Assembly: GCF_937616625.2 (NCBI RefSeq) | Contig: NC_065570.1 | Location: forward strand, 22,468,046-22,532,045 | Direction of reading: 5' to 3' | Source of the DNA: Mercurialis annua | Taxonomy: Eukaryota; Streptophyta; Magnoliopsida; Malpighiales; Euphorbiaceae | Length of the DNA: 64,000 bases | Shown here: positions 28,554 through 40,433 of the stretch, in pieces | Position numbering within the stretch: position 1 is the first letter of the stretch | Layout: each line of letters opens with the position of its first letter | The notes under the pieces: model-generated | What the model saw: only the letters and a program-made list of their open reading frames with translations | What the model was told of the DNA's origin: nothing | Database searches by the model: none | Made by a program: the position numbers and the translations under genes

Positions 28554-29520
28554 GTGTTTCACCTTTTTAGCAATTTAAGCCAAACGTTTACAAACGTTAC
28601 GAAACAAATTCAAATGCTTCACCATTTTAGTGATTTAAGCCAAACATTTACAAACGTTACGAAACAAAACCAAACGTTTCACCTTTTTAGCGATTTAAGC
28701 CAAACGTTTACAAAATATTACGAAACAAATTCAAACGTTTCACCTCTTTAGCGATTTAAGCCAAGCATTTACAAATGTTACGAAACAAATCCAAACGTTT
28801 TACCTTTTTAGCGATTTAAGCCAAACGTTTACAAAATGTTATGAAACAAATCCAATGGTTTAACCTTTTTAGCAATTTATGCCAAATGTTTACAAACGTT
28901 CCGAAATAAATCAAAATGTTTCCCAATTTTAGCGATTTAAGCCAAACGTTTAAAAATTTACGAAATAAATCCAAACGTTTCACCTTTTAGCGATTTATGC
29001 CAAACGTTTACAAACGTTACGAAACAAATCCAAACGATTTGCCTTTTTAGCGATTTAAGCAAAACGTTTACAAAGGTTATGAAACAAATCCAAATGTTTC
29101 ACATTTTTAGTAATTTAAGCCAAACGTTTACAAACGTTACAAAACAAATGCAAGCGTTTCAACTTTTTAGCATTTTAAGCCAAACAATTACAAACCTTAC
29201 GAAACAAATCCAAGAGTTTCAGCTTTTTAGCAATTTAAGCCAAACGTTTATAAACGTTACGAAAAAAATCCAAGCATTTCACGTTTTTAGTAAATTAAGC
29301 CAAACGTTTACAAACGTTTCGAAACAAATCCAAGCGTTTCACCTTTTTAGCCATTTAAGCCAAACATTTACAAACGTTACGAAACAAATCCAAGCGTTTC
29401 ACCTTTTTAGCAATTTAAGCCAACGTTTACAAACATAACGAAACAAATCCAAAAGTTTCACCTTTTTAGCGATTTAAGCCAAACGTTTACAAACGGTACG
29501 AAAAAAAATCCAAACGTTTC

Positions 29521-31809
29521 TGTAGACACTTATAATTCGGACAGGTAAAAACTGATAAGGAACTGAAGCGTCGAATGATGATTTCCAGAGAAATCTATCC
29601 GGGTGACGAGCTTTTGATTTGCTTGCTGGAATCTAAGCAGGCGTAATATGTGCATAGCTGTTGGAGGATTAAAACGTAATTTGGCATGAATAGCCCATAA
29701 AAATTCAAAGAGATTGTAATCTAAGTCTAGAAATTGGACTAATTGCCATATCTTAGAAGTTTATGGGCCAATTTGCAAGTTTGACGGACTGAAATTGACC
29801 TTAACCAAACCCATAGGACCTTAGTAGCCTTTTTTAGCACTTTTAGGAATTAAAATAGACTTTTAGCACCTTTTTACTTAGATAGCAAGTCAAAATCCGA
29901 ATTTAATTAATTAAATAGAGTTTCATGCTAATCTCAAAACCTAATGACTTATCGCCTAACAGTTTAAACCCAAGAAGACTCTAACCAAACCCTAAACCTA
30001 ATTGACCACTATAAATTCAGCCTTAAGCCAGCCTGGCTGGTGGTGGCACACTAACCCTAGAAATCAGACATTGGGTGGCACACAAACCCTAGCCAAGACA
30101 GACAGAAAATTCGGCCACCACCCAATAGAAAATCCGAAAATCACACACACACACACACACACACCAAATCCAGTCTTGAAAACACTAAAAACGTTTTAAT
30201 TCTCCAAGAACACAAGCCCTGCACAGATTCGAAGCTGGATTCCGCATCCACTTCACCAGAAAACGAGCCAAGGACCCAGAACGGTACTTCTGAGGACCCT
30301 CATTAATTCCTTTGATTTTTCCATGCATATATGATTGCCATAATTGCTGTAATTTATCTTAGGTTGCATGTTAGTTTATTGAATTTGCCATTAAAATTGC
30401 CATGCTAGAGCTAATAATTAAAATGCTAAACTACCATGAAATTCGATGATAAGCATGTTAATCACTGTAATTAGTTGTTTTTAATGTTCAAGACCAGAAA
30501 ACAATCAATTTAGGGCTCTTAGAATGCATGTTTCTAGGAGAATTTAGCTAGTTTTGCCATGAAAACCCTAAAATCGTACTTGCTGCCCAGAATATAATTT
30601 TGCGTAGATGAGCTTTAAACACTTTGATTATGTGTTTTTTGGATTCCTTGTTTTATTTTATACAGTTTTGACTACTTTTGATTGAAAAACGGAGCTAAAA
30701 CGATTTAAAACGAAGCAAAACAAAATAACCCAGAAACTGCCGACGAACTACCGCCGCCGCCGCTGAAGCCGGCGACGCCGCCACATCATACTACCGGTGC
30801 CGGCAGTCACACAGGCACCGTGTTCTTCGCTGCTACCTCTTCCTAGAATCGCTCCCAGAAGTCCAAATATGTATCATAGTGTATAAACCGGGCCCACGAG
30901 TCTGAGGCCCAACGAACCAGCAACTTCCAAAGCCGATTCCGGGCTAACCCGAACTCGGAATGGACTCTGGATCAAACCAGTAGAACCGGATCAACGAGAT
31001 GTACAACTCTCGTGATCTGACCAAAAGCTCATTCTGACCAAATCGATGGTCAAAATCCGCGCGAGTGTCAGGCACTCAAAGACAACGAGGTTTAAAAGTA
31101 TTTCTAACCTTGTATGTATATCCAACTGCCCCTGAGCATGCTGATACTGTTTACTGCTTTACAAAAACATCCAAATCCAATAGTTAACCGGTTAAAGGAC
31201 TAATCACTCAAAATTGGGCCATTAATGCAAATACAGCCCATCACTTAGACATCGTAGGACTAACATGAAAAAGTAGTAATGGTTGTATAGGTTTTCAAGA
31301 TCACCTAATAAAATAAATCAAATCACGCTTATACATTTGGTTTTAGGCTTTGTGCATGTAAAATATCCAGACCAGCCAGACTTATGACTGCTTGTTAGAA
31401 ACCTCTAAGGTTAGATGTATGCTTAGGAGTACCTGCTACTTGCCTCAAATGCCAGTCCAGATCGAGTCATATGCGCGTCAAACGTGTTTACTGCTTTCAT
31501 CATTGTTTATTTACAGCTTTCATATCCTGTGAATTGCATATACTGTTGAGATGAGATATAAAACAAATATGTCTAGAAAATAAAGCCAGTAACGGATAAG
31601 CCAAGCACATGAGACTCGGGGAGGTCCACGAACCCTTGTCTTTGGTCCGATGCACGATAGTCTTACCAGAGGCGAGTATGGCTATCCATTCGGTTAAAAG
31701 GTATTTCCTAGTTGAACTAGGTGGTGACTCCATTTTTCTAACCATTTCCAGATCGAGAAGTCAGCCATAAGCCTTGGGCGAGCGGCCCCCGAACCCCGCT
31801 CCGCTCACA
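29521..31809 (+). repeat. 5' LTR of the Tat-like element
   Basis: Begins tgtagacac and ends cgctcaca, matching the right-hand LTR, with TG...CA termini. It is 2289 bp against 2443 bp for the 3' LTR. Most of the difference is a 150-bp deletion at 30854-30859, where the 3' LTR has two cccaga hexamers 150 bp apart (53589 and 53739) and this copy has one. Other differences suggest several percent divergence, so the insertion is clearly older than the nested Tekay. A short (ca)n run lies near 30144-30163 and a GC-rich patch of gccgcc repeats near 30740-30800. Confidence 0.92.
30010..30016 (+). promoter_or_regulatory. Candidate TATA box in the LTR
   Basis: TATAAAT in the context cactataaattcag, conserved in the 3' LTR at 52746-52752. 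It lies about 490 bp into the LTR, a plausible U3 position, just after a telo-box-like aaaccctaaacc (29986). Transcription start would be expected about 30 bp downstream; this is inference from sequence only. Confidence 0.4.
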
Positions 31810-31810
31810 G

Positions 31811-31828
31811 TGGCGACTCCACTGGGGA
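31811..31828 (+). other. Primer-binding site of the Tat-like element
   Basis: tggcgactccactgggga begins one base after the 5' LTR. It starts with TGG, the complement of a tRNA CCA end, and is the right length for a minus-strand primer site. It resembles the non-initiator-tRNA sites of Tat/Ogre elements (tRNA-Arg type as I recall) rather than the initiator-Met site used by Tekay. Confidence 0.65.
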
Positions 31829-33080
31829 TTAAAACAACTGTTTTTAAAACATAAACATAAAAACATTTTCATAATTGTTTTCATAAACGGTTGCCATGGA
31901 CCTAAACCGCACGGTTTGCGCCTTATCGATCACCGGCTCTATTTTCCAGACATATTCGCACCTATTGCATTGCATTAGAAATTTCTCTTCTCACCTACTC
32001 TCTAGGAGTCCCTATCCAGCCCCAATACTCATAGCCGCTCTCACGCTCTGGCTCTGCACTCCATTGCCCAGAGTAGTGTCACTCACATGTCGTTTGTACT
32101 CGTGATTGAGGAGACATATCAAAGGTATATTTGTCTGTCGGAGCCTTAAGCCGGTTACTACCAAAACCCAATGACTCAGCCCACATGCATTCCAGCTTAG
32201 ACACTACCCTCTAGGATCAACCCAATATAATGATTGTACTTGAGGCATGATTGTCAATGTAATGATTCTAAATCCAATGTTTCAAAAACTACTATTTCAA
32301 ATCTCAGTCTTAGGTTCGGCCTAACAAATTTTCCAGTTTCAAAACCAGATTTTCAAAACTTCCAGTTAGGCCAGACCTAAAAGAAACGAATCCGATTAAG
32401 CGATACACCTTCGCTTAATCAAACCTCCAATAACAAGTCTAGTGAAAACTCCTTTCGCTAGATACAGCCGCCAGGCTAAATCAAATTCCAGAATTTCAAA
32501 ACGGACTTCCACGTCCACCCTACATGTTTTCAAACTCCTTCCAGAAAGGGATTTAGATCATTACATCAACAAATGATGTCTATCTGTTTTAGAATTGTTA
32601 GAAGAGAGCTTTTCTGCAGGAACGCCGACTCTTGCATTGCGATGTGAGGGTCCAAACCAAACCACCTAGGAATAAACCTCACCCGAAACGCGTGTGTGGG
32701 AGAAATAAGGTTGGAAGGAACAACGTGTCTCTGTGATATCAAACTGTTCTATGTGCCAAACTTGCTACGTGCTACGTCTTCAAAACTAACCCTGCATCTC
32801 ATGCATCTGCATATCACGCATCTCATGCATCCAGCATCGTGTAAGCATCGCATCATACTAACCCCTTGTTGATGCAGCTGCCAGAATTACTCGCCCTGCT
32901 GCTCTCTGGCAAAGGCAATCAGGAAGACTCTTCAGACCTGAGACCCCTCCCAAGTCACCAGCGACGCCTCTCACGCCAGCACAGCGAGCCAAGCTAGTCT
33001 GCGACCAACTCAACAACTCCGGTTCTAGAAGCACCTCCAGCATATTCTCTTGATCAACCAGCTCAATCAACGTGTCTGAA
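31829..33080 (+). other. 5' leader of the Tat-like element, no convincing gene
   Basis: Untranslated leader between the PBS and the gag-like ORF. A 69-codon frame at 31896-32105 has no recognisable features. From 32862 the gag-like frame is already open without an ATG and reads Pro/Arg/Ser-rich residues, but it meets an in-frame TGA at 33051-33053. The true start may therefore lie further upstream in an intact relative, or the leader may be spliced (gttgatgcag at about 32868 looks like an acceptor). Confidence 0.5.
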
Positions 33081-33731
33081 ATGAACATAGGGACCCCTGT
33101 AACTCAAGGCCAGCTCAACCAGATGAAAGAGGAAGTCATGGACTTAGTCAGAAAGCAGATAGATGAAATTAAGCAATGGATCATGGCCTGCATGAACCCC
33201 CATAATCATCCCGGAGCCAGTCGAATGGGCGAACCAGAAGCTCGACAAGGACGTCAAGTGACACTTGCCCGGTCTGAGGAGACAATTAGGGAACGAGAGC
33301 CCAACAAGCAGAAATGGCCTAACGATGTCCTAAGCGAAGGACAACATCAGGCAGGAAAGAGAAACGGGGACATAGAGGTAGAAGAAGGGTGAAGACACAT
33401 GCTACCACTCCTAAAAAGCCTATCAGGAGCTGAATGTGCAAAACTGAGCAAGTTCCACCTGCAGAACCTCCGATTCATGTTTGACCTCAGAGCAGATCAA
33501 GAACTCCTCCATGCTGCGGCTAATTGCTGGGATCCAAAAGCTCATGTGTTTAGATTCCTCAATGTTGAAAGCTTCCCACTTCTCGAAGAATTTGAGGCAA
33601 TCCTCGGGGGAGATGGGGACGTTACTCGAGATTTCGCCTTACCCACCACAGGCTACCCAGCAGTGAGAGGACTCACACCTTGGTTCTCACTCCCGCCGGG
33701 TAAGCTGACAACTCTGAGAGAAGGAGACCAT
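33081..33731 (+). pseudogene. Gag-like (DUF7745-type) ORF, 5' part, interrupted by the nested element
   Basis: N-terminal 217 codons of the sense ORF of the Tat-like element. The first ~100 residues are charged and helix-prone (QLNQMKEEVMDLVRKQIDEI). An in-frame TGA at 33390-33392 breaks the frame. The following ~110 residues (33399 onward) have LSKFHLQNLRFMFDLRADQE and then WDPKAHVFRFLNVESFPLLE, the W...H.F....E...EEF pattern I associate with the plant retroelement domain DUF7745. The nested Tekay is inserted after the codon cat at 33729-33731; the frame resumes at 44863. ATG 33081 is chosen over the GTG at 33072, because a plant ORF needs ATG. Its molecular role is not established; gag-like is inferred from its position after the leader. 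Confidence 0.65.
33727..33731. repeat. Target-site duplication (accat) of the nested Tekay, left copy
   Basis: accat immediately precedes tgtcacgac at 33732 and recurs perfectly at 44858-44862 after the other LTR. A 5-bp TSD is standard for Ty3/gypsy integrases, and it fixes both boundaries of the nested element. Confidence 0.95.
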
Positions 33732-36581
33732 TGTCACGACCCATTTTCATGAATCGCGACCGGCGCTAGGGTATGGGTAATGTAGTACCAAAACCTGTAG
33801 CTAGCCTTTCATTTAATACATAAACATATAAACCTGCAGAAAACCAATGCTCGGGGACAACCGAGACTTCAGCCTAAATCTAACAGTTATAATATTCAAC
33901 AGTTAATATAACATGCTTATTCAGTTCCGAGTCTAAAATAGATTTATCATAAACCAATGTAAATAATATAACATGCCAAAGCAATATAACCAGTCGAACC
34001 AATCCGACAAATATATAATAATAATAATAAAGACGTCTAATTACTACTGCGGTCTAAGAATAAAACAGTTTTACAGTTTTATTAAAAATAAAAGGAACCT
34101 CCGAGGAAAAGTAAATGCGGAGATCACCAGACTCTCTCAGATCATAACCCTGGGGAAAATTGGGAAAACAACGGGGTCAGATATACTGAGATGAGTTTAT
34201 ACCACTATCTACATTTATTAAGTGGAAAATCTTTAAAACCGTTAAAATATTTAATAACGATATTACGAATAATAGTTGGAACCCTAATCCACAATTCTAA
34301 ATAATAAACATAATCCAATAGGTCTTGTCCCGAGAGCTGAGCTACACCGAGTTACCACTGACCACACTTATACCAGAGTCCCGAGAGCTGAGCTACACCG
34401 AGTTACTCTATTTGGTCCCGAGAGCTATGCTCACACCGAGTTACCACATTACCATAATTACCTTTCCCAGATCATTACCGGTGCGCACGCAGTCCTAATG
34501 ATGCCCATTAGGTAGCATGTTCCAACTAGAAGTCATAATATAAAAACAGATCGAAATATACGTACAGTATATATATTTAATATTAAAATAACAATTTACT
34601 TAATAAAGCGGTAAATAGTCAGCACAAACTCACTGCTTGCTAATCCACGTGAATACCGGCAAGCAACTAATCCTGGTTCGCCTCTGGAGCACGAACAATT
34701 GACGGGTTTAGACAAATAAAATAATTATTAAAAACAGACCCTAACTCTAGAGAGTAATAGACACCACATAGGACTAGCACAAATAACACGTCGGAATAAC
34801 ACAAGCCAGAACACACAAAAATACCTATTAGGTAATAAAATCCAATTAATATAAGTCTATTGAGTTCTCGCTTTAAACTCCATTTCATAAATATTATTTA
34901 AATAATTATTAAATAGTAAATGAATTCAAATTCCAAAATAATGGGTTAGCCGAGTTACCGATAACTGCCAGGCTAATCTCAAATGTCAGGCGACCCAAGT
35001 CTAACCCGACCCACACATTTATCCAAAATTATAAACCACAATTTATAATTTAAAAAAATAAGTAATTGATTAAAATAATAAATTAATATTTTAAAGCGGA
35101 ATTCAATATCTTAGAATTCAAGTAACCAATGGTTACAATTTATTTGCTGAATAAAAGTATATTAAGAAAACGTTTAAAATCCAAACGTTAAATTGACACG
35201 TCTAGTCAATAAATTCCAGAATTCAATAATTATCTGAGTTATTATAAATTATTGGTTAAAATATAATTATCGCTTTCCGATTAAAAATAATCTAAATAAT
35301 AAATAAAACTAACATTATTCTTAAATTTAAAATAATGTTGTCAATTTGCAATAAATCATAAATCGAAACTAAATTCGAAAGTTAAAATCAAAATTGATAA
35401 AATTAATAATTAATAATGAATAAATATCTTTTAAATAATAATAATTTTACCAGGTAAATTTCAAGAACTTAGAATGGCCCATCATTACCATTAATCCTAT
35501 ATGAGCCCAAAACACATTAGATTATAACAAGACCCAGAGCAAGGCAAAGTTATAGAATCATTCAATTATCACTTTTGCCATTACCAGAGCACATAAGTTC
35601 ATCCAGTGACCTAGTTGGCCATTAAACCAACAACTCCAACCAAGCAGGGCAATTCAAATCATATTATTGAAACAATGAGATTTTCCCGCCAATCACTCAC
35701 TATACCCTACCAATATAATTTCCTTCTGCCATGGTTAAAGCGAACTGAAACTCAAACCAACGAACAAGATCACACAAAACTCAAACCACAAGGAAATCTC
35801 TATTAAACATCAACTCAACGTATAATAACATTCAAAACACAAAAGAATCATAATCATAGACAACCGGCAGAAACTTCATTATCAAGCAGAATTAAAATAG
35901 TACACAACTACGATGAAACGGTGGCAATTGAAACGAGATCGATAGCGTACCGTTTTGCAAAAATCGAGGTGTGGAATCGTAGAGAATTGAGTCTACAATC
36001 TCTGGGATGAAACAGTTCTGATTTCGATCTAAAAACAAAAGAGAACGATCCAATTTACGGAGGTATCGATTTAAAGCTAAAACTGAAAACACAAAGAACA
36101 AACCTTACCAATTTTCTGGAAATTTTGATAGGGATTATAAGCAGCGATTTCTCAGAGTAACAAACGAATAATGACGGCTAGGGTTTATGTGGAGCGTGGG
36201 GAAGGATTTAGGTCAAAATATAGGTATATATATATATATGGATCACTTTGGTTAGAATGAATAGGTATTTAAAGGAAGAAAAGGAAACGTAAAGCTGTAC
36301 ACTCCTTCAAATATAAGGATAATGCATGGGTTTAATGCATGAAATTATATGGGCTTAATGCATGGGCTAATGTATGGGTTTACACTTTGCATTCATAATA
36401 TAGGTTTAATAATTTAAACAAAGCAAGTTGTTGCTCCAATTTACTTATTAAACATGAATTGCATGGGTTTAAATTAGATATTAATTCAAACTATGAATCG
36501 AACCAGGAACTCGTAAACGACTCGAAATAATAACCGAAAACCCAACGATAAATAAATAATTTTTTTTTACGGGGTATTACA
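33732..36581 (-). repeat. 3' LTR of the nested Tekay (left copy)
   Basis: 2850 bp, tgtcacgac...ggggtattaca on the plus strand. In element orientation it begins TGTAATACC and ends GTCGTGACA. It contains three spaced copies of ccgagagct...accgagttac (about 34330, 34380 and 34425) and an AT-rich core. Small frames such as 33973-34194 plus and 35892-36101 minus recur in the other LTR only because the LTR is duplicated; they have no protein features. Confidence 0.95.
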
Positions 36582-36593
36582 TTCTCCCCAACT
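36582..36593 (-). other. Polypurine tract of the nested Tekay
   Basis: On the minus strand agttggggagaa directly precedes the TG of the 3' LTR, the expected plus-strand priming site for reverse transcription. Confidence 0.75.
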
Positions 36594-36701
36594 AATTAAA
36601 AAAATTCGTCATCGAATTTAACATGATAAACAGATAGCACCAGCATAACACGTAACACAAATGGAACTCATAAAATCACATAAAATCAAACATATCGTAC
36701 C

Positions 36702-38687
36702 TCACGGAAAAAGAAAAGGATAGCGATTCCGCATATCCGACTCGGTCTCCCAAGTGCACTCCTCTACAGAATGATTGCGCCAGAGAACTTTGACCATCGG
36801 AATCTCCTTGTTCCGCAATTTACGCACTTGCGTATCAACAACCTCAACTGGCTGTTCCTCATACGATAACTCTTGGTCAATCTCAACGCTCTGGGGCACA
36901 ATCACTTGCGAAGGATCAGAAATGCACTTCCTTAACATAGAAACATGAAACACAGGATGCACTAAAGACATGTCTGGCGGTAGAACCAGACGATAAGCCA
37001 CGACTCCAATCCTCTCTGAAATCTCGTAAGGACCAATATACCTCGGTGCCAACTTTCCCTTGACACCAAAATGAACCACGCCTTTCATAGGCGAAACCCG
37101 AAGAAACACGAAATCACCAACATGAAACTCAATGTCTTTCCTCTTCGGATCAGCATAACTCTTGTGCCGACTAAAAGCAGTCTCTAACCTCCGCTTAATC
37201 AACGGTACCTTCTCCGAGGTAATCTGTATAATCTCAGCTCCCGAGAGTTTACGCTCTCCGACCTCCTCCCAACAGATAGGAGATCTACACTTGCGCCCGT
37301 ACAAAGCCTCATACGGCGCCATCTCGATACTCGCATGGTAACTGTTGTTATAAGAAAACTCAATCAGCGGCAAATGAGTATCCCAGCTACCCTGAAAATC
37401 GAGAACACACATCCTGAGCATATCCTCCAACGTCTGAATAGTCCTCTCAGACTGACCGTAAGTCTGAGGATGAAAAGTTGTACTGAAATCCAACCGAGAA
37501 CCCAAGGATTCCTGTAACGCTTTCCAGAACCTCGAAGTAAACACAGAACCTCTGTCTGAAACAATAGAAACAGGTACACCATGCAAACTGACAATCCTGT
37601 CGATGTACAACTGAGCCAACCTCGAAGCAGTATACGAAACCTTGATCGGTAGGAAATGAGCTGACTTGGTCATACGGTCAACTATCACCCAGATGGAATC
37701 GTACCCCTGTCGAGTACGTGGTAAACCAACCACAAAATCCATAGCAATCCGCTCCCACTTCCACTCTGGAATAGGTAGTGGCTGCAGATAGCCAAAAGGT
37801 CTCTGATGCTCCAGCTTCACCTGCTGGCAAGTCAGACACTTAGAAACATACTCAGCGACATCTTTCTTCATCCCGCTCCACCAATAGGTACCCTTAAGAT
37901 CATGGTACATCTTAGTAGAACCCGGATGAACACAATAAGCAGACTTGTGCGTTTCCTCCAGAATCTGGTTCCTCAAACCATCTGAATCCGGAACACACAG
38001 TCTCGAACCATGTCTCAGAACACAATCCACAAAAGTAAACTCAGAGATACCGTCCTGCTGAACCTCTTCAATAATCTGTTTCAACTGTGGATCCTCAGCT
38101 TGTAAAGCTTTGCTCCGATCAATCAAAACGGGTTGCACTTGCAACTGTGCTAACAAACAACCAGCCTGAGAAATCTGAAAACCATAGCCCGAAGCTATCA
38201 AACTGTGCCACTCTCTAACCATGGGTCTACGCCCAATCTCAGAAATATAAGCCAAGCTGCCCGAAGACTTGCGACTCAACGCATCAGCTACCACATTAGC
38301 CTTACCAGGATGGTACTGAATAGTACAGTCGTAGTCTTTCAGCAACTCTAGCCACCTCCTCTGTCTCAAGTTCAATTCTCTCTGATCAAAGATATATTTC
38401 AGACTCTTATGATCAGTGAAAATCTCACAAGTAGCACCATACAAATAATGCCTCCAGATTTTCAGCGCAAAAACCACAGCTGCCAACTCTAAATTATGAG
38501 TAGGGTAATTCACCTCATGCTTCTTCAACTGTCTGGAAGCATAGGCAATCACCTGTCCATGTTGCATCAGAACGCAACCCAAACCAATCCGAGACGCATC
38601 ACAATACACTATGAAACCATCAATGCCAGAAGGCAATGCCAAAACCGGAGCTGTAGTCAAAATCTCCTTAAGCTTCTCAAAGCTCGC
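36702..38687 (-). pseudogene. Nested Tekay pol, RNase H - integrase - chromodomain part
   Basis: C-terminal third of the gag-pol frame, in the same frame as the upstream RT part but separated by the TAG at 38688-38690. Numbering from M at 38660: RNase H has VYCDAS at about 18-23, TDHKSL at 82-87 and ADALSR at 125-130. The integrase zinc region (His near 238-245, CLTC at 275-278) is followed by the catalytic triad D308 (MDFVV), D369 (VSDRG) and E405 (SERT), with the canonical D-x35-E spacing. A tyrosine in HPQTYGQSE replaces the usual Asp. The last ~55 residues ([18 protein letters not shown], ending YPFLFP) are a chromodomain, which in chromoviruses directs integration to heterochromatin. The frame ends at TGA 36702-36704. 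Confidence 0.92.
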
Positions 38688-40433
38688 CTAGCACTTGTCA
38701 GTCCACTCAAACTTGACACCCTTCTGTGTCAGTTTAGTCAAAGGTGCAGATATTCTGGAGAAATCTTGCACGAACCGACGATAGTAGCCAGCTAAACCCA
38801 GAAAACTTCTGATCTCGGTAACTGACCTTGGCCTTTGCAAATCCATGACCGCCTCAATCTTCTTCGGATCAACCTTGATCCCATCTTTCGACACCACGTG
38901 TCCTAGAAAGGTAACCTGATCCAACCAGAACTCACATTTTGAGAACTTAGCATACAACCGATGCTCACGCAACGTCTGTAGTATAGTCCTCAAATGATAA
39001 GCATGCTCCTCCTCACTCCGAGAATAGATCAAAATGTCATCAATGAAGACGATAACAAATTGGTCCAAAAATGGCTTGAACACTCTGTTCATCATATCCA
39101 TAAACGCTGCTGGTGCGTTCGTCAGACCAAAGGACATAACTAGAAACTCAAAATGTCCATAACGAGTCCGAAAAGCAGTCTTAGGCACATCTGCATCACG
39201 GATTCGAAGCTGATGATACCCAGACCTCAAATCAATCTTGGAAAAACACTTCGCACCCTGCAACTGGTCAAACAATTCATCGATGCGAGGAAGAGGATAT
39301 CTGTTCTTGACAGTAGCCTTGTTCAACTGTCTGTAGTCGATACACAGTCGAAAGGAACCGTCTTTCTTTTTCACAAACAAAACTGGAGCACCCCACGGAG
39401 AAGTACTCGGTCTGATGAACCCGCTATCCAGCAACTCTTGTAACTGGTCCTTCAACTCCTTCAGCTCTGCAGGAGCCATTCGATACGGCGGTATCGAAAT
39501 CGGAGCTGTACCAGGAACCACATCAATGCAGAACTCAATATTCCGATCAGGCGGTAATCCAGGCAATTCCTCTGGAAACACATCGGTGAACTCATTCACT
39601 ATCGGAACACTATGCATATCACTACCACCAGCCTCCAAATCACGAACCACAGCAAGAAAACCCTGGCAACCCTTGCCTAACATCCGCTTTGCCTTGATGG
39701 CGGAAATCAGATTCTTAGGTGTCTCTGCCTTTTCTCCCTGAAAGGAAAAAGGTAGATCACCTGGAATTCTGAACTCGACTGACTTCCCTCGACAGTCAAT
39801 AGAAGCATAATGGCGCGACAGCCAATCCATCCCCAAGATGACATCAAAAGAAAGAATGTCAAGCACAATCAAATCAGCACATAATTCCCTACCCTGAATA
39901 ACCACTGGACACGAAGGATAAACAACGTCCACTACTACACCTTCAGACATAGGTGTAGACACAGCTAGAGGTTCACTCAAAACAGATGGCGTCATACCCA
40001 ATTTCCCAGCAAAACATGTAGATACAAACGAATGGGTTGCACCCGCATCAAATAACACTAAAGCATCTATAAAAGAAATCGGAATGGTGCCTTGCACCAC
40101 AGCATTTGATGCACGCGCATCCTGAGGAGTAAGTGCGAACACTCTGGCCTGACCCTGCGGCTGCTGCTGCGAACTCTGTCCAGTACCATAACCGTTGGAA
40201 CCTCTACCGCCGTTACCACGGCCACCAAAACCTCTGCCACCAGAACCACGGCCTCGCTGGCCGCCAAAAGATGCTGCAGGTTGAGAGTACCCTACAGACT
40301 GTGTAAACGCAGGTCTCTGCTGCTGATAAGATGACTGCGCCACACTAGAGTTAGACGTCTGCTGTCCAGATGTCGGACACTCCCTGGAGAAATGACCCGG
40401 CTGGCCACAAGAGAAACAACCTCCAGGAGCTAA
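38688..40433 (-). pseudogene. Nested Tekay, Gag zinc knuckle - protease - reverse transcriptase part
   Basis: Middle of the gag-pol frame, open from just after the TAG at 40434-40436 to the TAG at 38688-38690. It starts with the second zinc knuckle [14 protein letters not shown] and a Gly/Arg- and Gln-rich linker. Protease: [10 protein letters not shown], numbered from M at 40343 at about 97-106, with VILGMDW at 168-174. [18 protein letters not shown] at 286-301, [20 protein letters not shown] at 336-355, [11 protein letters not shown] at 404-414, the active site FIDDIL at 433-438 and FLGH downstream. The TAG replaces a Glu-type codon in the tether WTDKC-x-ASFEKLK between RT and RNase H. All catalytic motifs are intact. 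Confidence 0.92.

Larger units (their letters stand above)
16884..29520 (+). repeat. 60-bp satellite array, block D (forward orientation)
   Basis: About 210 forward monomers, the most regular part of the array; for long stretches the monomer keeps its phase on 60-base lines, and 19561-19620 equals the apparent consensus. The segment 20.6-28.6 kb contains nearly identical multi-kilobase copies listed separately. A rare composite marker (gttccgaaacaaatcctag followed by a cctttttaacaattta unit) occurs near 18470, 20210, 22790 and 26500, and again beyond the inserted element near 54920. This shows shared ancestry of these segments. The block ends at ccaaacgtttc, directly abutting the LTR at 29521. 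Confidence 0.95.

Noticed and set aside
235..29438. Dozens of 60-129-codon frames in the satellite encoding repeats such as TFHLFSDLSQTFTNVTKQ or NVWICFVTFVNVWLKSLK
   Set aside because: The 60-bp period is 20 codons, so any frame lacking a stop in the consensus stays open until an indel. Frames occur on both strands, overlap each other, start and stop at random monomers and show no codon-level conservation.
1..29520. CRISPR-like array of repeats and spacers
   Set aside because: Monomers are contiguous with no unique spacers, the unit is 60 bp throughout, and the context is plant retrotransposon DNA with no cas genes.
29985..30000. Telomere-like aaaccctaaacc in the LTRs
   Set aside because: Only one or two degenerate copies occur; this is at most a telo-box promoter motif, not an interstitial telomere array.
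31896..32105. 69-codon plus-strand frame in the leader of the Tat-like element
   Set aside because: No domain or compositional signal, and no second copy to compare; it is more likely chance in a leader.
33973..36101. Small frames in the Tekay LTR (73, 63 and 69 codons) that recur at 42254-44382
   Set aside because: They are conserved only because the two LTRs are recent copies of one sequence. The region is AT-rich, the frames have no domain features, and LTRs of this lineage are non-coding.
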